A DNA stretch of 33,903 nt from Roseateles toxinivorans (GCA_945898095.1 CAMDHE010000047.1:1-33903), one strand, 5' to 3'; shown: positions 15,446 to 24,958, numbered from the stretch's first letter. Numbers and translations are program-made. The notes: generated from the letters alone by a model not told the origin.

Positions 15446-15470
15446 GCTATCGCCGTCTATTTTCGATAGC
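15446..15470. promoter_or_regulatory. Palindrome upstream of ahpC, candidate regulator site
   Basis: GCTATCG-N11-CGATAGC is a perfect 7-bp inverted repeat about 93 bases upstream of the ahpC start and just past the lysA stop. The CTAT/ATAG tetranucleotides recall OxyR half-sites, but their spacing does not match the canonical ATAG-N7-CTAT pattern. A LysR-type or other peroxide regulator is possible. Assignment is inference. Confidence 0.45.
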
Positions 15471-15479
15471 AAAAATCCC

Positions 15480-16724
15480 TCAAAACACCTCGAGGTCCAG
15501 CAACTCCTCAACCGTCTGACGGCGCCGGATCAAGCGCTCCTGGTCGCCATCGACGAGCAACTCGGCCGCCAGCGGCCGGCTGTTGTAATTGCTAGACATC
15601 GATGCGCCATAAGCGCCGGTCGCATGGATCACCAGCAGATCGCCGACCTCGGCACCGCCGAGCAAGCGCGGCAGCACCACACCGCCATCCTCCTGGGTAA
15701 AGACATCGCCCGATTCGCACAGCGGCCCGGCCACCACCGACAGCCGCGCTGGCCTGTCCAAGCCGTCGCGCGGCAGCACCGTCATGGCGTGGAAGCTGCC
15801 GTACATCGCCGGCCGCATCAACTCGTTGAAGCCGGCATCGACCAGCACGAAGTGATTGCTGCCGGCATCCTTGGTTGCGCGCACCTCACTGAGCAGCGCA
15901 CCCGACTCGGCCACCAGGAAGCGACCGGGTTCGATCTCCAGCGACAACGGGTGGCCGACCAGGGCTTCGGCGGCCTTGCGCGCGGCGTCCCATTGACCGA
16001 AATAATGCCCGGTGTCGATGACCGGTTCACCATCGCGGTACGGAATCGACAAGCCGCCGCCAGCCGAAATCGCCTGCAGGTCATGGCCGGCAGCGACCGC
16101 CTCGCGCACCAGGCCGACCATCGCACCGCAGACTTCGCTCAAATGGCCATAGTCGACGCCTGAGCCGATATGCATATGCAAGCCGACCAGTTGCAAGTGG
16201 TGCAGACGCACCGCGTCGAGCGCCGCGCGCAACTCGGTATGCCAGATGCCATGTTTGCTCTGCTCGCCGCCGGTATTGGTCTTGTTGCTGTGCCCATGGC
16301 CAAAGCCGGGGTTGATGCGCAGCCAGACTGGGTGGCCCGGGGCTGCGGCACCGAGTTGATGCAGCATGTCGATCGAGCCGGCATTGACCGGGATCTGCTG
16401 CTCGATGACCGTGGCGAGTGTCTGCGGGTCGAACAGGTCGGCGGTGAAGACGATCTCAGCCGGCTCCGCGCCAGGCTTGAAACCGGCCGCCAGCGCACGC
16501 AGGATCTCGCCGCGCGACACCGCGTCGACCTTCACGCCCTGCTCGCGCATCAGCCGCAGGATATGGGTGTTCGAGCAGGCTTTTTGCGCAAATCGGATCA
16601 CATCGAAGCTGGCCAAGGCAGCAATGCGTGCACGGATGACGGCAGCGTCATAGACCCAGAGCGGCGAGCCGAAGCGATTTTTCAATGACCAAAGGCGGGC
16701 GGGCGAAAACGTATCGGGCAGCAT
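15480..16724 (-). CDS. lysA: Diaminopimelate decarboxylase
   Basis: PLP enzyme converting meso-diaminopimelate to L-lysine, 414 residues. The PLP lysine is Lys48 in RFAQKACSN. HMHIGSGVD, the EPGRFLVAESG phosphate-loop region and the GPLCESGDVF active-site Cys segment are present. The sequence reads very like E. coli LysA through its whole length (for example NPGFGHGHSNKTNTGGE and GAYGASMSSNYNSRP), to judge from memory. It is divergent from an E. coli-type LysR, matching the enterobacterial lysR-lysA arrangement. The nearest upstream gene boundary is 103 bases away, too short for a lysine riboswitch, so LysR control is the likely mode. Confidence 0.96.
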   Translation of the reverse strand: MLPDTFSPARLWSLKNRFGSPLWVYDAAVIRARIAALASFDVIRFAQKACSNTHILRLMREQGVKVDAVSRGEILRALAAGFKPGAEPAEIVFTADLFDPQTLATVIEQQIPVNAGSIDMLHQLGAAAPGHPVWLRINPGFGHGHSNKTNTGGEQSKHGIWHTELRAALDAVRLHHLQLVGLHMHIGSGVDYGHLSEVCGAMVGLVREAVAAGHDLQAISAGGGLSIPYRDGEPVIDTGHYFGQWDAARKAAEALVGHPLSLEIEPGRFLVAESGALLSEVRATKDAGSNHFVLVDAGFNELMRPAMYGSFHAMTVLPRDGLDRPARLSVVAGPLCESGDVFTQEDGGVVLPRLLGGAEVGDLLVIHATGAYGASMSSNYNSRPLAAELLVDGDQERLIRRRQTVEELLDLEVF

Positions 16725-16827
16725 TGGCAGGACTCAAAAACTCGAAGGAGCTGAGCATGCGCGCCTTTACTCATTCAATCAAATGATTTTTTTTATAGAC
16801 TTGATCCATTTCTGATATGGTTTAGGC
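16725..16827. promoter_or_regulatory. lysA-lysR divergent control region
   Basis: A 103-base AT-rich region between the divergent start codons. It contains AATCA-AA-TGATT (16777-16788), a near-palindrome beside a T-run and TATAGA, and TATGGT (about 16815-16820) before the lysR ATG. LysR-type regulators normally bind such a shared interval. Exact promoters are not assigned. Confidence 0.5.
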
Positions 16828-17751
16828 ATGAGCTTGAACATCACTCACCGCCATATCGAAGTGTTCCACTCGGTCATGACTGCGGGCAGCGTCACCGAGG
16901 CAGCCGCCCTGCTGAGCAGTTCGCAACCCACGCTCAGCCGCGAGCTCGCGCGCATGGAGCATCTGCTCGGCTATGCCTTGTTCGAGCGCCTGCGTGGCCG
17001 ATTGAAGCCAACGGCAAGAGCCCTGGCCTTGTTCGACGAGGTACGCCGCAGCTACCAGAGCCTGGACCGGATCGCCAGTCGGGCCGCGCAACTCGGCCGG
17101 GACGAGCAGGCCGAGTTGTCGGTCCTATGTCTACCCGCCTTGAGCCATGCCTTGCTGCCCGGGGCCTGCGCACAACTGCTGCGCCGGCATAGCGATGCCA
17201 GGTTGTCGATCACGCCGCAGGAATCGCCGCTGCTTGAAGAGTGGATGAGCGCGCAGCGCTTCGATCTGGGCTTGACCGAGCGCAGCCAGGCACCGCCCGG
17301 CACCCGCTTGCAGCCGCTGCTGGCGCTCGACGAGGTCTGTGTGCTGCCGGCCGGACATGCCCTGCTGGCCAAGGTCGGCAGCCTGACACCAGCCGATTTC
17401 GAGGGTAAGGAATTCATCAGCTTGTCGGTCGACGACCCCTATCGGGCGCAACTTGACGACATCTTCCAGCAGCATGGCGTACAGCGCCAATTGCGGCTTG
17501 AAACACACAGTGCCGTGGCAGTCTGCGCGATGGTGGCGCAAGGCTTGGGCATCGCCATCGTCAACCCCTTGACCGCCCTGGCCTGCGCCGGGCCACAAAT
17601 GCAGCTGCGCCGTTTCAGCATCAGCGTGCCTTTTCATGTCAACGCCTTGCTGCCGCTGTACCGCCCCGCGCAACCTATCGCCGCCGACCTGGTCACTGCC
17701 TTGCTCGAGCAGGCCAGGTTATTGCAGCAGCGCCTCCAGCTTGCCCTGTAG
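16828..17751 (+). CDS. lysR: LysR, activator of lysA
   Basis: LysR-type transcription regulator, 307 residues: N-terminal winged helix-turn-helix (RHIEVFHSVMTAGSVTEAAA, then SSQPTLSRELARME at about residues 31-45) and a C-terminal effector domain. It matches the true LysR of enterobacteria along most of its length (for example PQESPLLEEW, LDEVCVLP and NPLTAL), as recalled from the E. coli protein. Its position next to and divergent from lysA supports the same role: activation of lysA in response to diaminopimelate and repression by lysine. The convergent downstream neighbour is folE2, 91 bases away; that gap shows no clear terminator. Confidence 0.92.
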   Translation: MSLNITHRHIEVFHSVMTAGSVTEAAALLSSSQPTLSRELARMEHLLGYALFERLRGRLKPTARALALFDEVRRSYQSLDRIASRAAQLGRDEQAELSVLCLPALSHALLPGACAQLLRRHSDARLSITPQESPLLEEWMSAQRFDLGLTERSQAPPGTRLQPLLALDEVCVLPAGHALLAKVGSLTPADFEGKEFISLSVDDPYRAQLDDIFQQHGVQRQLRLETHSAVAVCAMVAQGLGIAIVNPLTALACAGPQMQLRRFSISVPFHVNALLPLYRPAQPIAADLVTALLEQARLLQQRLQLAL

Positions 17752-17842
17752 CCTCGGTGGCAGGTAGCCCGCCAAACAGGCCGCAGGCCGAATTGCGGGA
17801 GCCAAAAACATTGCACCCTTCGGATGCGAGCGCTTCGCGTCT

Positions 17843-18637
17843 CTAGTCGCGCTCTATCCGCGCATAAGCGCTGTGATTGTGAATCGACTCAAAATTCTCC
17901 ACGTCGACCGAGTAGCGGCCGATGCGCGATTCGGCATTCAGCCGCAGCGCCACATCGCGCACCAGATCCTCGACGAACTTGGGGTTCTGGTAGGCATGCT
18001 CGGTGATCCATTTTTCGTCGCTGCGCTTGAGCAGCGGCCAGATCTCGCTCGAGGCACTTTCCTCGGCAAAACGGACCAGCTCCTGCCAACCAATCGGCGC
18101 GCCGATCAGCTCGGCACGGATTGAAACCAACGACCGCTGGTTGTGCGCACCGTAATCGGAAATCTCCTTGGAGCAAGGACACAAGCTCTTCACCGGCACG
18201 CCAACCTCGGCCCAGACCGAGGTCTTGCCGGCGCGGGTTTCGGAGATCAAGGCCCCCTGGTAATCAAGCATGCTTTCGATGCCCGAAACCGGCGCACGTT
18301 TGCGCAGGAAAAAAGTGAAACGGACTTCGATGCGGCCCTCCAAGGCACCCAGCTTTTCCAGCATCTGGCCGTGCAATTCGCGCAATCCGGCAGCGTCGAG
18401 CGGCGCAGCCAAGGCATCGAGCCAGGCCACGAAGCGCGACATATGGGTGCCCTTTTTATCGGCCGGCAAGGCAACGTCCAAGCTCCACAGGCCCACCGTA
18501 GTCTGTGCCTGCTTGCCGACTTTCAGTTGCAGCGGATAGCGCACATCCTTGACCCCCACGCGCTGGATCACCAGATGGCGCTCGTCGCGCTCACTCTGGG
18601 TATCGGGAATATGCAGGGAACTGGTGACTTGATTCAT
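17843..18637 (-). CDS. folE2: GTP cyclohydrolase FolE2 (type IB)
   Basis: Converts GTP to dihydroneopterin triphosphate for folate and pterin synthesis, 264 residues. The COG1469 signature SLCPCSKEISDYGAHNQRS holds the metal-binding Cys; RFTFFLRKRAPVSG and VEDLVRDVALRLN are also typical. The frame stays open to 18769, but family proteins start near MNQ, giving the ATG at 18635-18637. It lies 82 bases after dxs on the same strand as the last gene of the xseB-ispA-dxs block. In some bacteria folE2 is induced by zinc shortage, but no Zur site is evident here. Confidence 0.93.
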   Translation of the reverse strand: MNQVTSSLHIPDTQSERDERHLVIQRVGVKDVRYPLQLKVGKQAQTTVGLWSLDVALPADKKGTHMSRFVAWLDALAAPLDAAGLRELHGQMLEKLGALEGRIEVRFTFFLRKRAPVSGIESMLDYQGALISETRAGKTSVWAEVGVPVKSLCPCSKEISDYGAHNQRSLVSIRAELIGAPIGWQELVRFAEESASSEIWPLLKRSDEKWITEHAYQNPKFVEDLVRDVALRLNAESRIGRYSVDVENFESIHNHSAYARIERD

Positions 18638-18693
18638 GCGGAAACTATGACTGAGACTTCCAAATAGGCTGCGAGCTTGCCAGCAAAGCTGCG

Positions 18694-18717
18694 GTAAAGC
18701 ATTTGCAAGGGCTTTAC
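18694..18717. promoter_or_regulatory. Hairpin between dxs and folE2
   Basis: GTAAAGC-N10-GCTTTAC is a perfect 7-bp inverted repeat that begins two bases after the dxs stop on the minus strand. No T-run follows, so it may attenuate or protect the message rather than terminate it. Confidence 0.4.
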
Positions 18718-18719
18718 TG

Positions 18720-20606
18720 TCAAGCGCCAAAGCGCTTGAGGATAGCCTGTTCGATGCCCGGGGCATCAAGACCGCACAGCGACATCAACTTGACCGGGTC
18801 CCCATGCTCGACAAATTCGTCAGGCAGACCCAGTTGCAGAACCGGCAAATTCAAGCCCGCAGCCTGCAAGCACTCCAGCAATGCGCTGCCGGCGCCACCC
18901 ATCACACAACCGTCCTCGATGGTGACAAAAGCATCATGGGTGCGCGCCAATTCGGCCACCAACTGTTCGTCAAGCGGCTTGACGAAGCGCATATTGGCCA
19001 CCGTCGCGTCGAGTTTTTCGGCCGCTTGCAAAGCCGGGTAGAGCAAGGTACCGAAAGCCAGAATGGCGATCCGCGTTGCCCCCTGCCCGGCCGGCTGGGT
19101 CGACAAACGGCGGATTTCGCCCTTGCCCCAGGCTTGAGCTGTCATTTCCTTTTGCACCGCCACGCCAGCACCGGCGCCGCGTGGATAACGCACCGTGACC
19201 GGGCCGTTATGCTGGAAAGCGGTATACAAGGCCTGACGGCATTCGTTCTCGTCAGCCGGTGTCAGCACGGCCATATTCGGAATGCAGCGGCTGAACGCAA
19301 TGTCGTAATTGCCGGCATGGGTTGCACCGTCAGCACCCACCAGACCGGCGCGATCGAGTGCAAAGACAACCGGCAAGTTCTGGATCGCCACATCGTGGAT
19401 CATCTGGTCGTAACCACGCTGCAAAAAGGTCGAGTAGATCGCAACGACCGGCTTCAACCCTTCACAAGCCAGGCCGGCCGCAAAAGTCACTGCATGCTGC
19501 TCGGCAATGCCGACATCGTGATAGCGGGTCGGAAAGCGTTTGTGGAACTCCACCATGCCGGAACCCTCGCGCATCGCCGGCGTAATACCGACCAGGCGCT
19601 TGTCGAGTTCGGCCATATCGCAAAGCCATTCGCCGAAGATCTGCGTAAAGGTGATCTTGGGCGTCGCGACCGGCTTGACAAAACCGACCTCAGGATCGAA
19701 CTTGCCGGCAGCCGCGTGGTACTTGACCGGATCGGCTTCCGCCTGGCCATAGCCCTGACCTTTTTTGGTCACGACATGCAGGAACTGCGGGCCTTTTCTG
19801 CCACGCAGGTTTTCCAGCGTCGGGATCAGGGACTCCAGGTCATGGCCATCGATCGGGCCGACATAGTTGAAGCCAAACTCTTCGAAAATCGTGCAGGGCA
19901 CCACCATGCCCTTGGTATGTTCCTCGAAGCGGCGGGCCAACTCATACAGCGGCGTGTTTTTCAGCACGCTCTTGGCGCTCTCGCGCGCGGCCGCATAAAA
20001 CTTGCCGCTCATCAAGCGCGCCAGGTATTTGTTCAAGGCCCCGACCGGCGGGCTGATCGACATGTCGTTGTCGTTCAAGACCACCAGCAGATCGCCCATC
20101 AGCCCGCCGTGGGCGACGCCGGCGTTGTTGAGTGCTTCGAAAGCCATGCCCGCGGTCATCGCGCCGTCGCCGATGATGGCCACGACATTGCGCTGCTCAC
20201 CCTTGATCTTGGCGGCCATTGCCATGCCATGAGCGGCCGAAATCGAGGTGCTTGAATGCGCGGTGCCGAAGGCGTCGTACTCGCTCTCGTCACGACGCGG
20301 GAACCCGCCTATGCCGCCCAGTTGGCGCAAGCTCAGCATCCGGTCGCGGCGGCCGGTCAGGATCTTGTGCGGATAGGTCTGGTGACCGACATCCCAGATC
20401 AGCCGGTCATGCGGCGTGTTGAATACATAGTGCAAAGCAACAGTCAGCTCGACCGTACCGAGATTGGAAGAGAGATGGCCGCCGGTCTTGGCCACGCTGT
20501 CGAGCATGAAACCGCGTAATTCGCCGGCCAACTTTGCCAACTCGGTGCGCGGCAAGCGCCGCAAATCAGCCGGGCTGTTGATGGTTTCGAGCAGGGAATA
20601 GGTCAT
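18720..20606 (-). CDS. dxs: 1-deoxy-D-xylulose-5-phosphate synthase
   Basis: Thiamine-diphosphate enzyme joining pyruvate and glyceraldehyde 3-phosphate, the first step of the MEP isoprenoid pathway. 628 residues. The thiamine-binding motif starts with GDGA at 146-149 and ends with the NDND segment near 178. [20 protein letters not shown] near the N terminus, then [15 protein letters not shown], and the transketolase-like C-terminal half ([26 protein letters not shown]) are all present. The ATG at 20604-20606 gives the usual MTYSLLETI start; an in-frame TTG at 20645 would overlap ispA. It starts 19 bases after the ispA stop, so the two are probably co-transcribed. Confidence 0.97.
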   Translation of the reverse strand: MTYSLLETINSPADLRRLPRTELAKLAGELRGFMLDSVAKTGGHLSSNLGTVELTVALHYVFNTPHDRLIWDVGHQTYPHKILTGRRDRMLSLRQLGGIGGFPRRDESEYDAFGTAHSSTSISAAHGMAMAAKIKGEQRNVVAIIGDGAMTAGMAFEALNNAGVAHGGLMGDLLVVLNDNDMSISPPVGALNKYLARLMSGKFYAAARESAKSVLKNTPLYELARRFEEHTKGMVVPCTIFEEFGFNYVGPIDGHDLESLIPTLENLRGRKGPQFLHVVTKKGQGYGQAEADPVKYHAAAGKFDPEVGFVKPVATPKITFTQIFGEWLCDMAELDKRLVGITPAMREGSGMVEFHKRFPTRYHDVGIAEQHAVTFAAGLACEGLKPVVAIYSTFLQRGYDQMIHDVAIQNLPVVFALDRAGLVGADGATHAGNYDIAFSRCIPNMAVLTPADENECRQALYTAFQHNGPVTVRYPRGAGAGVAVQKEMTAQAWGKGEIRRLSTQPAGQGATRIAILAFGTLLYPALQAAEKLDATVANMRFVKPLDEQLVAELARTHDAFVTIEDGCVMGGAGSALLECLQAAGLNLPVLQLGLPDEFVEHGDPVKLMSLCGLDAPGIEQAILKRFGA

Positions 20607-20625
20607 TGCAGATTCGTCTATCGTT

Positions 20626-21513
20626 TCAGCTGTCGCGCTCGACAACCATGTCGGCCAGCAAGCCCAGCCTGGCAGGGTCGGGCAACAGGCTGTTACTCAA
20701 TGCCTGCAGGGCCTGCAAACGCAAGTCCCGGGCCAGCTGTCGCGCCGGCTCAAGGCCGAGTACCGCCACATAAGTCGGTTTGTTGTCCTGCTGGTCCTTG
20801 CCAGCGGTCTTGCCCAAAGTCGCCGACTCCTGGGTCACATCGAGAATATCGTCGACCACCTGGAAAGCCAGGCCGATCGCAGCACCATAGTCGTTCAAGG
20901 CAGCAAGGGTCGCCGCCGAGGCCTTGCCGCAGGCCGCACCCATCATCACGCTGGCTTGCAAGAGCATGCCGGTCTTGCGCCGATGCATATCGCGCAAGGT
21001 CGGCTCATCGAGGCTTTGTCCGATGCTGGCCAGATCAATCGCCTGCCCGCCAGCCATGCCGGCAAAGCCTGCAGCCCGGGCCAGCAAAGCGCAGAGCCTG
21101 GCCTGCAAGGCCGGCGCCATGCCTTCTTCAGGTGTCAACACTTCGAAAGCCAGCGCCTGCATCGCGTCGCCCGCCAGCATTGCCTGCGCTTCGCCGAACT
21201 GCACATGGACGGTCGGCTTGCCGCGGCGCAGCACATCGTTGTCCATGCAGGGCATGTCGTCATGGACCAGCGAGTAGGCGTGGATCAACTCGACTGCACA
21301 GGCCGCGCGAATGGCAGCATTGCGATCCCCGCCAACCGCTTCACAAGCTGCCAGCACCAGCAATGGACGCAGCCGCTTGCCACCACCGAGTACGGCGTAG
21401 CGCATCGCTGCCCCCAAGCCCGCCGGCGCAGCAGCAGGTACCAGATGATCCAGCGCCTCTTCACAATCGGCCAGCGCAACTTGTGCCCATTGCTCGAACA
21501 ATCCCGCTTCCAC
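20626..21513 (-). CDS. ispA: Farnesyl diphosphate synthase (polyprenyl synthetase)
   Basis: Condenses isopentenyl and allylic diphosphates to farnesyl diphosphate, 295 residues. The first Asp-rich motif is [10 protein letters not shown] (Asp at about 85) and the second is [21 protein letters not shown] binds diphosphate. The open frame runs to 21597 inside xseB, but the GTG at 21511-21513 is the likely start: it begins two bases after the xseB stop, with GGGAGGA about nine bases upstream. A CTG at 21517-21519 is less likely. With dxs directly downstream, the block supplies isoprenoid precursors. Confidence 0.94.
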   Translation of the reverse strand: MEAGLFEQWAQVALADCEEALDHLVPAAAPAGLGAAMRYAVLGGGKRLRPLLVLAACEAVGGDRNAAIRAACAVELIHAYSLVHDDMPCMDNDVLRRGKPTVHVQFGEAQAMLAGDAMQALAFEVLTPEEGMAPALQARLCALLARAAGFAGMAGGQAIDLASIGQSLDEPTLRDMHRRKTGMLLQASVMMGAACGKASAATLAALNDYGAAIGLAFQVVDDILDVTQESATLGKTAGKDQQDNKPTYVAVLGLEPARQLARDLRLQALQALSNSLLPDPARLGLLADMVVERDS

Positions 21514-21515
21514 GC

Positions 21516-21770
21516 TCAGGAATCCTCCCAAGGTTTCAAGCCTTCGCCCTCGAGCACCTTGACTTGTTGCTCCACCGCCTGCAAGCGCGACCTGCAAAAC
21601 GCCAGCAACTCGGCGCCGCGCTTGTAGCAGTCCAGCAGTTGATCCAGCGGCAACTGCCCGGCTTCCATCGAAGCGACCAGACGCTCCAGTTCGCCAAGCG
21701 CCTGCTCGTAGCTCGGAGTTGCGGCGTCCTTGTCAGAGGCCGCTTTGGCGGGGCTGTGGGTTCTGGTCAT
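21516..21770 (-). CDS. xseB: Exodeoxyribonuclease VII small subunit
   Basis: 84-residue subunit that partners XseA to degrade single-stranded DNA. The core [21 protein letters not shown] and [22 protein letters not shown] form the conserved coiled helices; the first ~18 residues are a variable tail. It is the promoter-proximal gene of the xseB-ispA-dxs-folE2 run, with the ispA start two bases beyond its stop. xseB-ispA-dxs is a common bacterial order. A TACAAT box on its strand (reverse complement of 21790-21795) lies about 20 bases upstream. Confidence 0.93.
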   Translation of the reverse strand: MTRTHSPAKAASDKDAATPSYEQALGELERLVASMEAGQLPLDQLLDCYKRGAELLAFCRSRLQAVEQQVKVLEGEGLKPWEDS

Positions 21771-22047
21771 GTCGATTCGCTAAACGATCATTGTAGTCAG
21801 AGGCATTAGGCAGAGCAGTTCACGGGTTTCTTGACTCATCCGGCGGCCAGGCATGAGCGCCTCGAATTGCGCCAGACCGGTTCAGGCAGCGACCTGGGTA
21901 CAATCGTCAACCGTGCTGAGCAAGTTCGATACCGTTCGCTCAGTCCAGCCCAAGTCCTGCCGCAAGCCGGGCGTGAATGATGCAATCACGGCCCCATCAG
22001 CGCGGCGCTGGAGGCAGATTGGTTTCTCGAAAGACTCCCTTTGGATC
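21771..22047. promoter_or_regulatory. Divergent xseB / Rieske gene promoter region
   Basis: 277 bases without a gene. A -10-like TACAAT occurs for xseB (minus strand, 21790-21795) and another for the rightward gene (21899-21904, plus strand). No convincing -35 sequence pairs with either at 17 bases. The rightward frame is open from 21853, but its start would not fit the family. I see no other structure. Confidence 0.4.
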
Positions 22048-23154
22048 ATGTCCGACCTGAGCATCACTCTCTCGGCGCTTGAGCGCAGCCCTACGCAGCT
22101 GCCTGTCACCTCGTATTTTGACGAGGCTCTTTTCCGCAAGGAACAGGAGCTGCTCTTCAAGGCCGGACCGCGCTATGTCGGCCATGCATTGGCGATTCCC
22201 GAAGTCGGTGACTACTACGCCTTGCCGCAGGAGGGCGAGGGCCGTGCGCTGGTCCGCACCGCCGGTGGTGTGGAACTGATTTCAAATGTCTGCAGACACC
22301 GCCAGGCGCTGATGCTGCGCGGCCGCGGCAATACCCGCAGCCAGATCGTCTGCCCGCTGCACCGCTGGACCTATGACCTGAAGGGCAGCCTGATCGGCGC
22401 CCCGCATTTCGAACATGACCCTTGCCTGAACCTGAACCGCTACGCGCTACGCGAATGGAACGGCCTGCTGTTCGAGGACAATGGCCATGACATCGCCGCC
22501 GAACTGGCCAATCTGGGCCCGCGGGCCGAGCTTGACTTTGCCGGCTATGTGCTGGACCGGGTGCAGGTGCATGAATGCGACTACAACTGGAAGACCTTCA
22601 TCGAGGTCTATCTGGAGGACTACCATGTCGGGCCCTTTCATCCCGGCCTCGGGCAGTTCGTCACCTGCGAAGACCTGGCCTGGCAGTTCGGCAGCAATCA
22701 CTCCGTGCAGACGGTGGGCATCCACAAGGACCTGGCGCGCCCCGGCTCGCCGGTCTACCAGCGCTGGCATCAGCAACTGCTGAAGTACCGCGGCGGCCAG
22801 ACGCCCGATCAAGGCGCGATCTGGCTGACCTATTACCCGCACATCATGATCGAGTGGTATCCGCATGTGCTGGTGGTCTCGACGCTGTTCCCGCAAGGGC
22901 CGCAAAAGACCAGCAACATCGTCGAGTTCTACTACCCCGAGGAAATCGCGGCTTTCGAGCGCGAGTTCGTCGAAGCCCATCAGGCCGCCTATATGGAAAC
23001 CTGCGTGGAAGACGATGAAATCGCGCTGCGCATGGATCAGGGCCGCCGTGCCTTGATGCTGCGCGGCGACAACGAAGTCGGCCCTTACCAGAGCCCGATG
23101 GAAGACGGTATGCAGCATTTCCACGAGTGGTACCGCCGGGCTATGAAGCTGTAA
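22048..23154 (+). CDS. Rieske-type ring-hydroxylating oxygenase, alpha subunit
   Basis: 368-residue cytoplasmic non-haem iron oxygenase. The N-terminal Rieske [2Fe-2S] domain has the exact spacing CRH-X17-CPLH (Cys82, His84, Cys102, His105). The C-terminal catalytic domain has NWKTFIEVYLEDYHVGPFHPGL, giving iron ligands His193 and His198, with a later Asp expected to be the third. Substrate cannot be told from sequence. No ferredoxin or reductase gene is adjacent, so electrons must come from elsewhere. The ATG at 22048 is chosen for the short N terminus; the frame is open to 21853. It is divergent from xseB, a placement I recall from other Burkholderiales. Confidence 0.85.
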   Translation: MSDLSITLSALERSPTQLPVTSYFDEALFRKEQELLFKAGPRYVGHALAIPEVGDYYALPQEGEGRALVRTAGGVELISNVCRHRQALMLRGRGNTRSQIVCPLHRWTYDLKGSLIGAPHFEHDPCLNLNRYALREWNGLLFEDNGHDIAAELANLGPRAELDFAGYVLDRVQVHECDYNWKTFIEVYLEDYHVGPFHPGLGQFVTCEDLAWQFGSNHSVQTVGIHKDLARPGSPVYQRWHQQLLKYRGGQTPDQGAIWLTYYPHIMIEWYPHVLVVSTLFPQGPQKTSNIVEFYYPEEIAAFEREFVEAHQAAYMETCVEDDEIALRMDQGRRALMLRGDNEVGPYQSPMEDGMQHFHEWYRRAMKL

Positions 23155-23180
23155 TTTTCAAGCTCGGCCACAATGCGGCC

Positions 23181-24089
23181 ATGCCCGCGCCCTTGCTGAT
23201 GATTGCCGCCACCTTCCTGTTTGCCACGATGGGCGTCTGCGTGAAACTCGCCTCGAACTATTACGACGCTGGCGAGCTCGTCATGTACCGCAGCATCGTC
23301 GGCGTGACCCTGATGGCGGCAATAAGCCTGACCCAGGGCCGAAGCTTGCGGACCAGGATGCCGGCGATGCATTTCTGGCGCAGCCTGTCAGGCGTCATCG
23401 CCCTGTCCTTGTGGTTCTATTCGATCGGCCATCTGCCCCTGGCAACCGCGATGACGCTGAACTACATGTCCTCGGTCTGGATGGCCTTGTTCATGATGGG
23501 CGGCGCGGCAGTCTTCGGCAGCGCCCGCATCGATGGCCGGATGGTGGCTGCGGTGCTGCTGGGTTTTGCCGGCGTGGCGATGGTGCTGAGGCCGACGATG
23601 GAGCAGCAGCAACTCTGGTACGCGCTGGCCGGCTTGCTGTCAGGCATCCTGTCAGCGCTGGCCTATCTGCAGATCACCGCACTGGGCCGTGCCGGCGAAC
23701 CCGACTACCGCATCGTGTTCTATTTTTCGCTCGGCGGAATTGCCGCCGGGACCTTGATCACATTGACGACCAGCCTTGTCGCGGACCGCAATGGCTGGCA
23801 TGGGCATAGTTTCAAGAGCGCCGCGCTGCTGCTGGCCGTCGGCCTGCTGGCGACCTCGGCGCAGCTGCTGATGACCCGCGCCTATGGACAAGGCAAGACT
23901 CTTGTCAACGCGAGCCTGCAATATCTCGCCATCGTCTTCGCGGCGATTTACGGTGTCACGCTGTTCGATGATCAGGTCACCGCATCGGCCATCGCAGGCA
24001 TGTCGACCATCATCATCGCCGGCCTGATAGCGACCCGCTCGCAGGCCGGCAAGTTCAAGGAACAAGCTCTCTCGATCGGTGAAGCATGA
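23181..24089 (+). CDS. EamA-family (DMT) transporter
   Basis: 302-residue inner-membrane permease with about ten helices in two EamA repeats. The first starts MIAATFLFATMGVCVKLASN and the second includes YALAGLLSGILSALAYLQI and ALLLAVGLLATSAQLLMTRAY. Substrate unknown; the DMT superfamily exports metabolites or drugs. The frame opens at 23127 inside the Rieske gene, but the ATG at 23181 gives the normal cytoplasmic N terminus. A CACAAT box ends seven bases before that ATG. It overlaps the next gene by four bases (ATGA). Confidence 0.88.
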   Translation: MPAPLLMIAATFLFATMGVCVKLASNYYDAGELVMYRSIVGVTLMAAISLTQGRSLRTRMPAMHFWRSLSGVIALSLWFYSIGHLPLATAMTLNYMSSVWMALFMMGGAAVFGSARIDGRMVAAVLLGFAGVAMVLRPTMEQQQLWYALAGLLSGILSALAYLQITALGRAGEPDYRIVFYFSLGGIAAGTLITLTTSLVADRNGWHGHSFKSAALLLAVGLLATSAQLLMTRAYGQGKTLVNASLQYLAIVFAAIYGVTLFDDQVTASAIAGMSTIIIAGLIATRSQAGKFKEQALSIGEA

Positions 24090-24949
24090 CCATTAAATTC
24101 CGGACCCTCATCAACGCTGGTGAACTGCGGGCTTTGCAGGCAGCCCAAGCTGAGCTGCTCTTGTTCGACGTTGGATTCGACCTGAGCGACACCACCGCCG
24201 GCGAACAAGCCTTCGCTGCCGGTCATCTGCCAGGCGCCAGCTATTTGCACCTCGAACAGCAACTCAGTGGTGCCAAGACCGACGCACAGGGCCGGTTCCA
24301 GGGCCGCCACCCGCTGCCGGACCGGGATGCCTTCGCACAGCAGATGTCCGAGCTGGGTTTGCAGGCCGACAGCCAGGTCGTCGTCTACGACGCGCAAGGC
24401 AGCATGTATGCCGCCAGGCTCTGGTGGATGCTGAACTGGATCGGGCATGAAGCCGTTGCCGTGCTCGATGGCGGCCGGCAAGCCTGGGCTGACGCCGGCG
24501 GTACCCTGACCCAGCAGCCGCCCGCCCGCCGATCAGCCAGCGGTTTTCAAGCGAGCGAATCACGCGTTGCCAGCCTCAGCGCAGAGGAACTGCTGGCGCG
24601 CATCGGCCGGATGCGCTTGATCGATGCCCGCGCGGCTGAACGTTTTCGCGGCGAGGTCGAACCGCTCGACGCCCAGGCAGGCCATATCCCCGGCGCCAGC
24701 AATCGCTTCTTCAAGCACAACCTGCAAGCCGATGGCAGTTTCAAGCCTGCCGCCATGCTGCATGCCGAATTCAGCAGCTTGTTGGCTCCCTTTACCCCGG
24801 AACAGGTGGTGCACCAATGTGGCTCTGGCGTGACCGCCTGCCACAACCTGCTGGCGATGGCGCATGCAGGGCTGACGGGCTCGCTGCTCTACCCTGGATC
24901 ATGGAGCGAATGGTCGTCCGATCCAGACCGACCGATTGCCAAGGGCTGA
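24086..24949 (+). CDS. Sulfurtransferase, thiosulfate/3-mercaptopyruvate type
   Basis: 287-residue protein with two rhodanese domains: an inactive N-terminal one (about 1-150, with DVGFDLSD and YDAQGSMYAARLWW) and a catalytic C-terminal one (about 165-285). The active-site loop CGSGVTACHN has Cys245. CGSG[VT]-type loops favour 3-mercaptopyruvate as sulfur donor over thiosulfate, so SseA-like activity is likely; that is family knowledge. Start overlaps the EamA stop (ATGA), so the two are translationally coupled. Confidence 0.9.
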   Translation: MTIKFRTLINAGELRALQAAQAELLLFDVGFDLSDTTAGEQAFAAGHLPGASYLHLEQQLSGAKTDAQGRFQGRHPLPDRDAFAQQMSELGLQADSQVVVYDAQGSMYAARLWWMLNWIGHEAVAVLDGGRQAWADAGGTLTQQPPARRSASGFQASESRVASLSAEELLARIGRMRLIDARAAERFRGEVEPLDAQAGHIPGASNRFFKHNLQADGSFKPAAMLHAEFSSLLAPFTPEQVVHQCGSGVTACHNLLAMAHAGLTGSLLYPGSWSEWSSDPDRPIAKG

Positions 24950-24958
24950 CCTTCAGTC

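Noticed and set aside
15446-15470. Canonical OxyR box
   Set aside because: Tetranucleotide spacing does not match ATAG-N7-CTAT-N7-ATAG-N7-CTAT, so it is recorded only as an unassigned palindrome.
16725-16827. Lysine riboswitch upstream of lysA
   Set aside because: The interval is too short and lacks the extended multi-helix aptamer; a divergent lysR gives a simpler explanation.
17752-17842. Terminator between lysR and folE2
   Set aside because: No stable stem with a T-tract was found on either strand.
18804-20255. 483-codon open frame on the plus strand opposite dxs
   Set aside because: Fully inside dxs, antisense, with His/Arg/Gln-rich composition and no family features.
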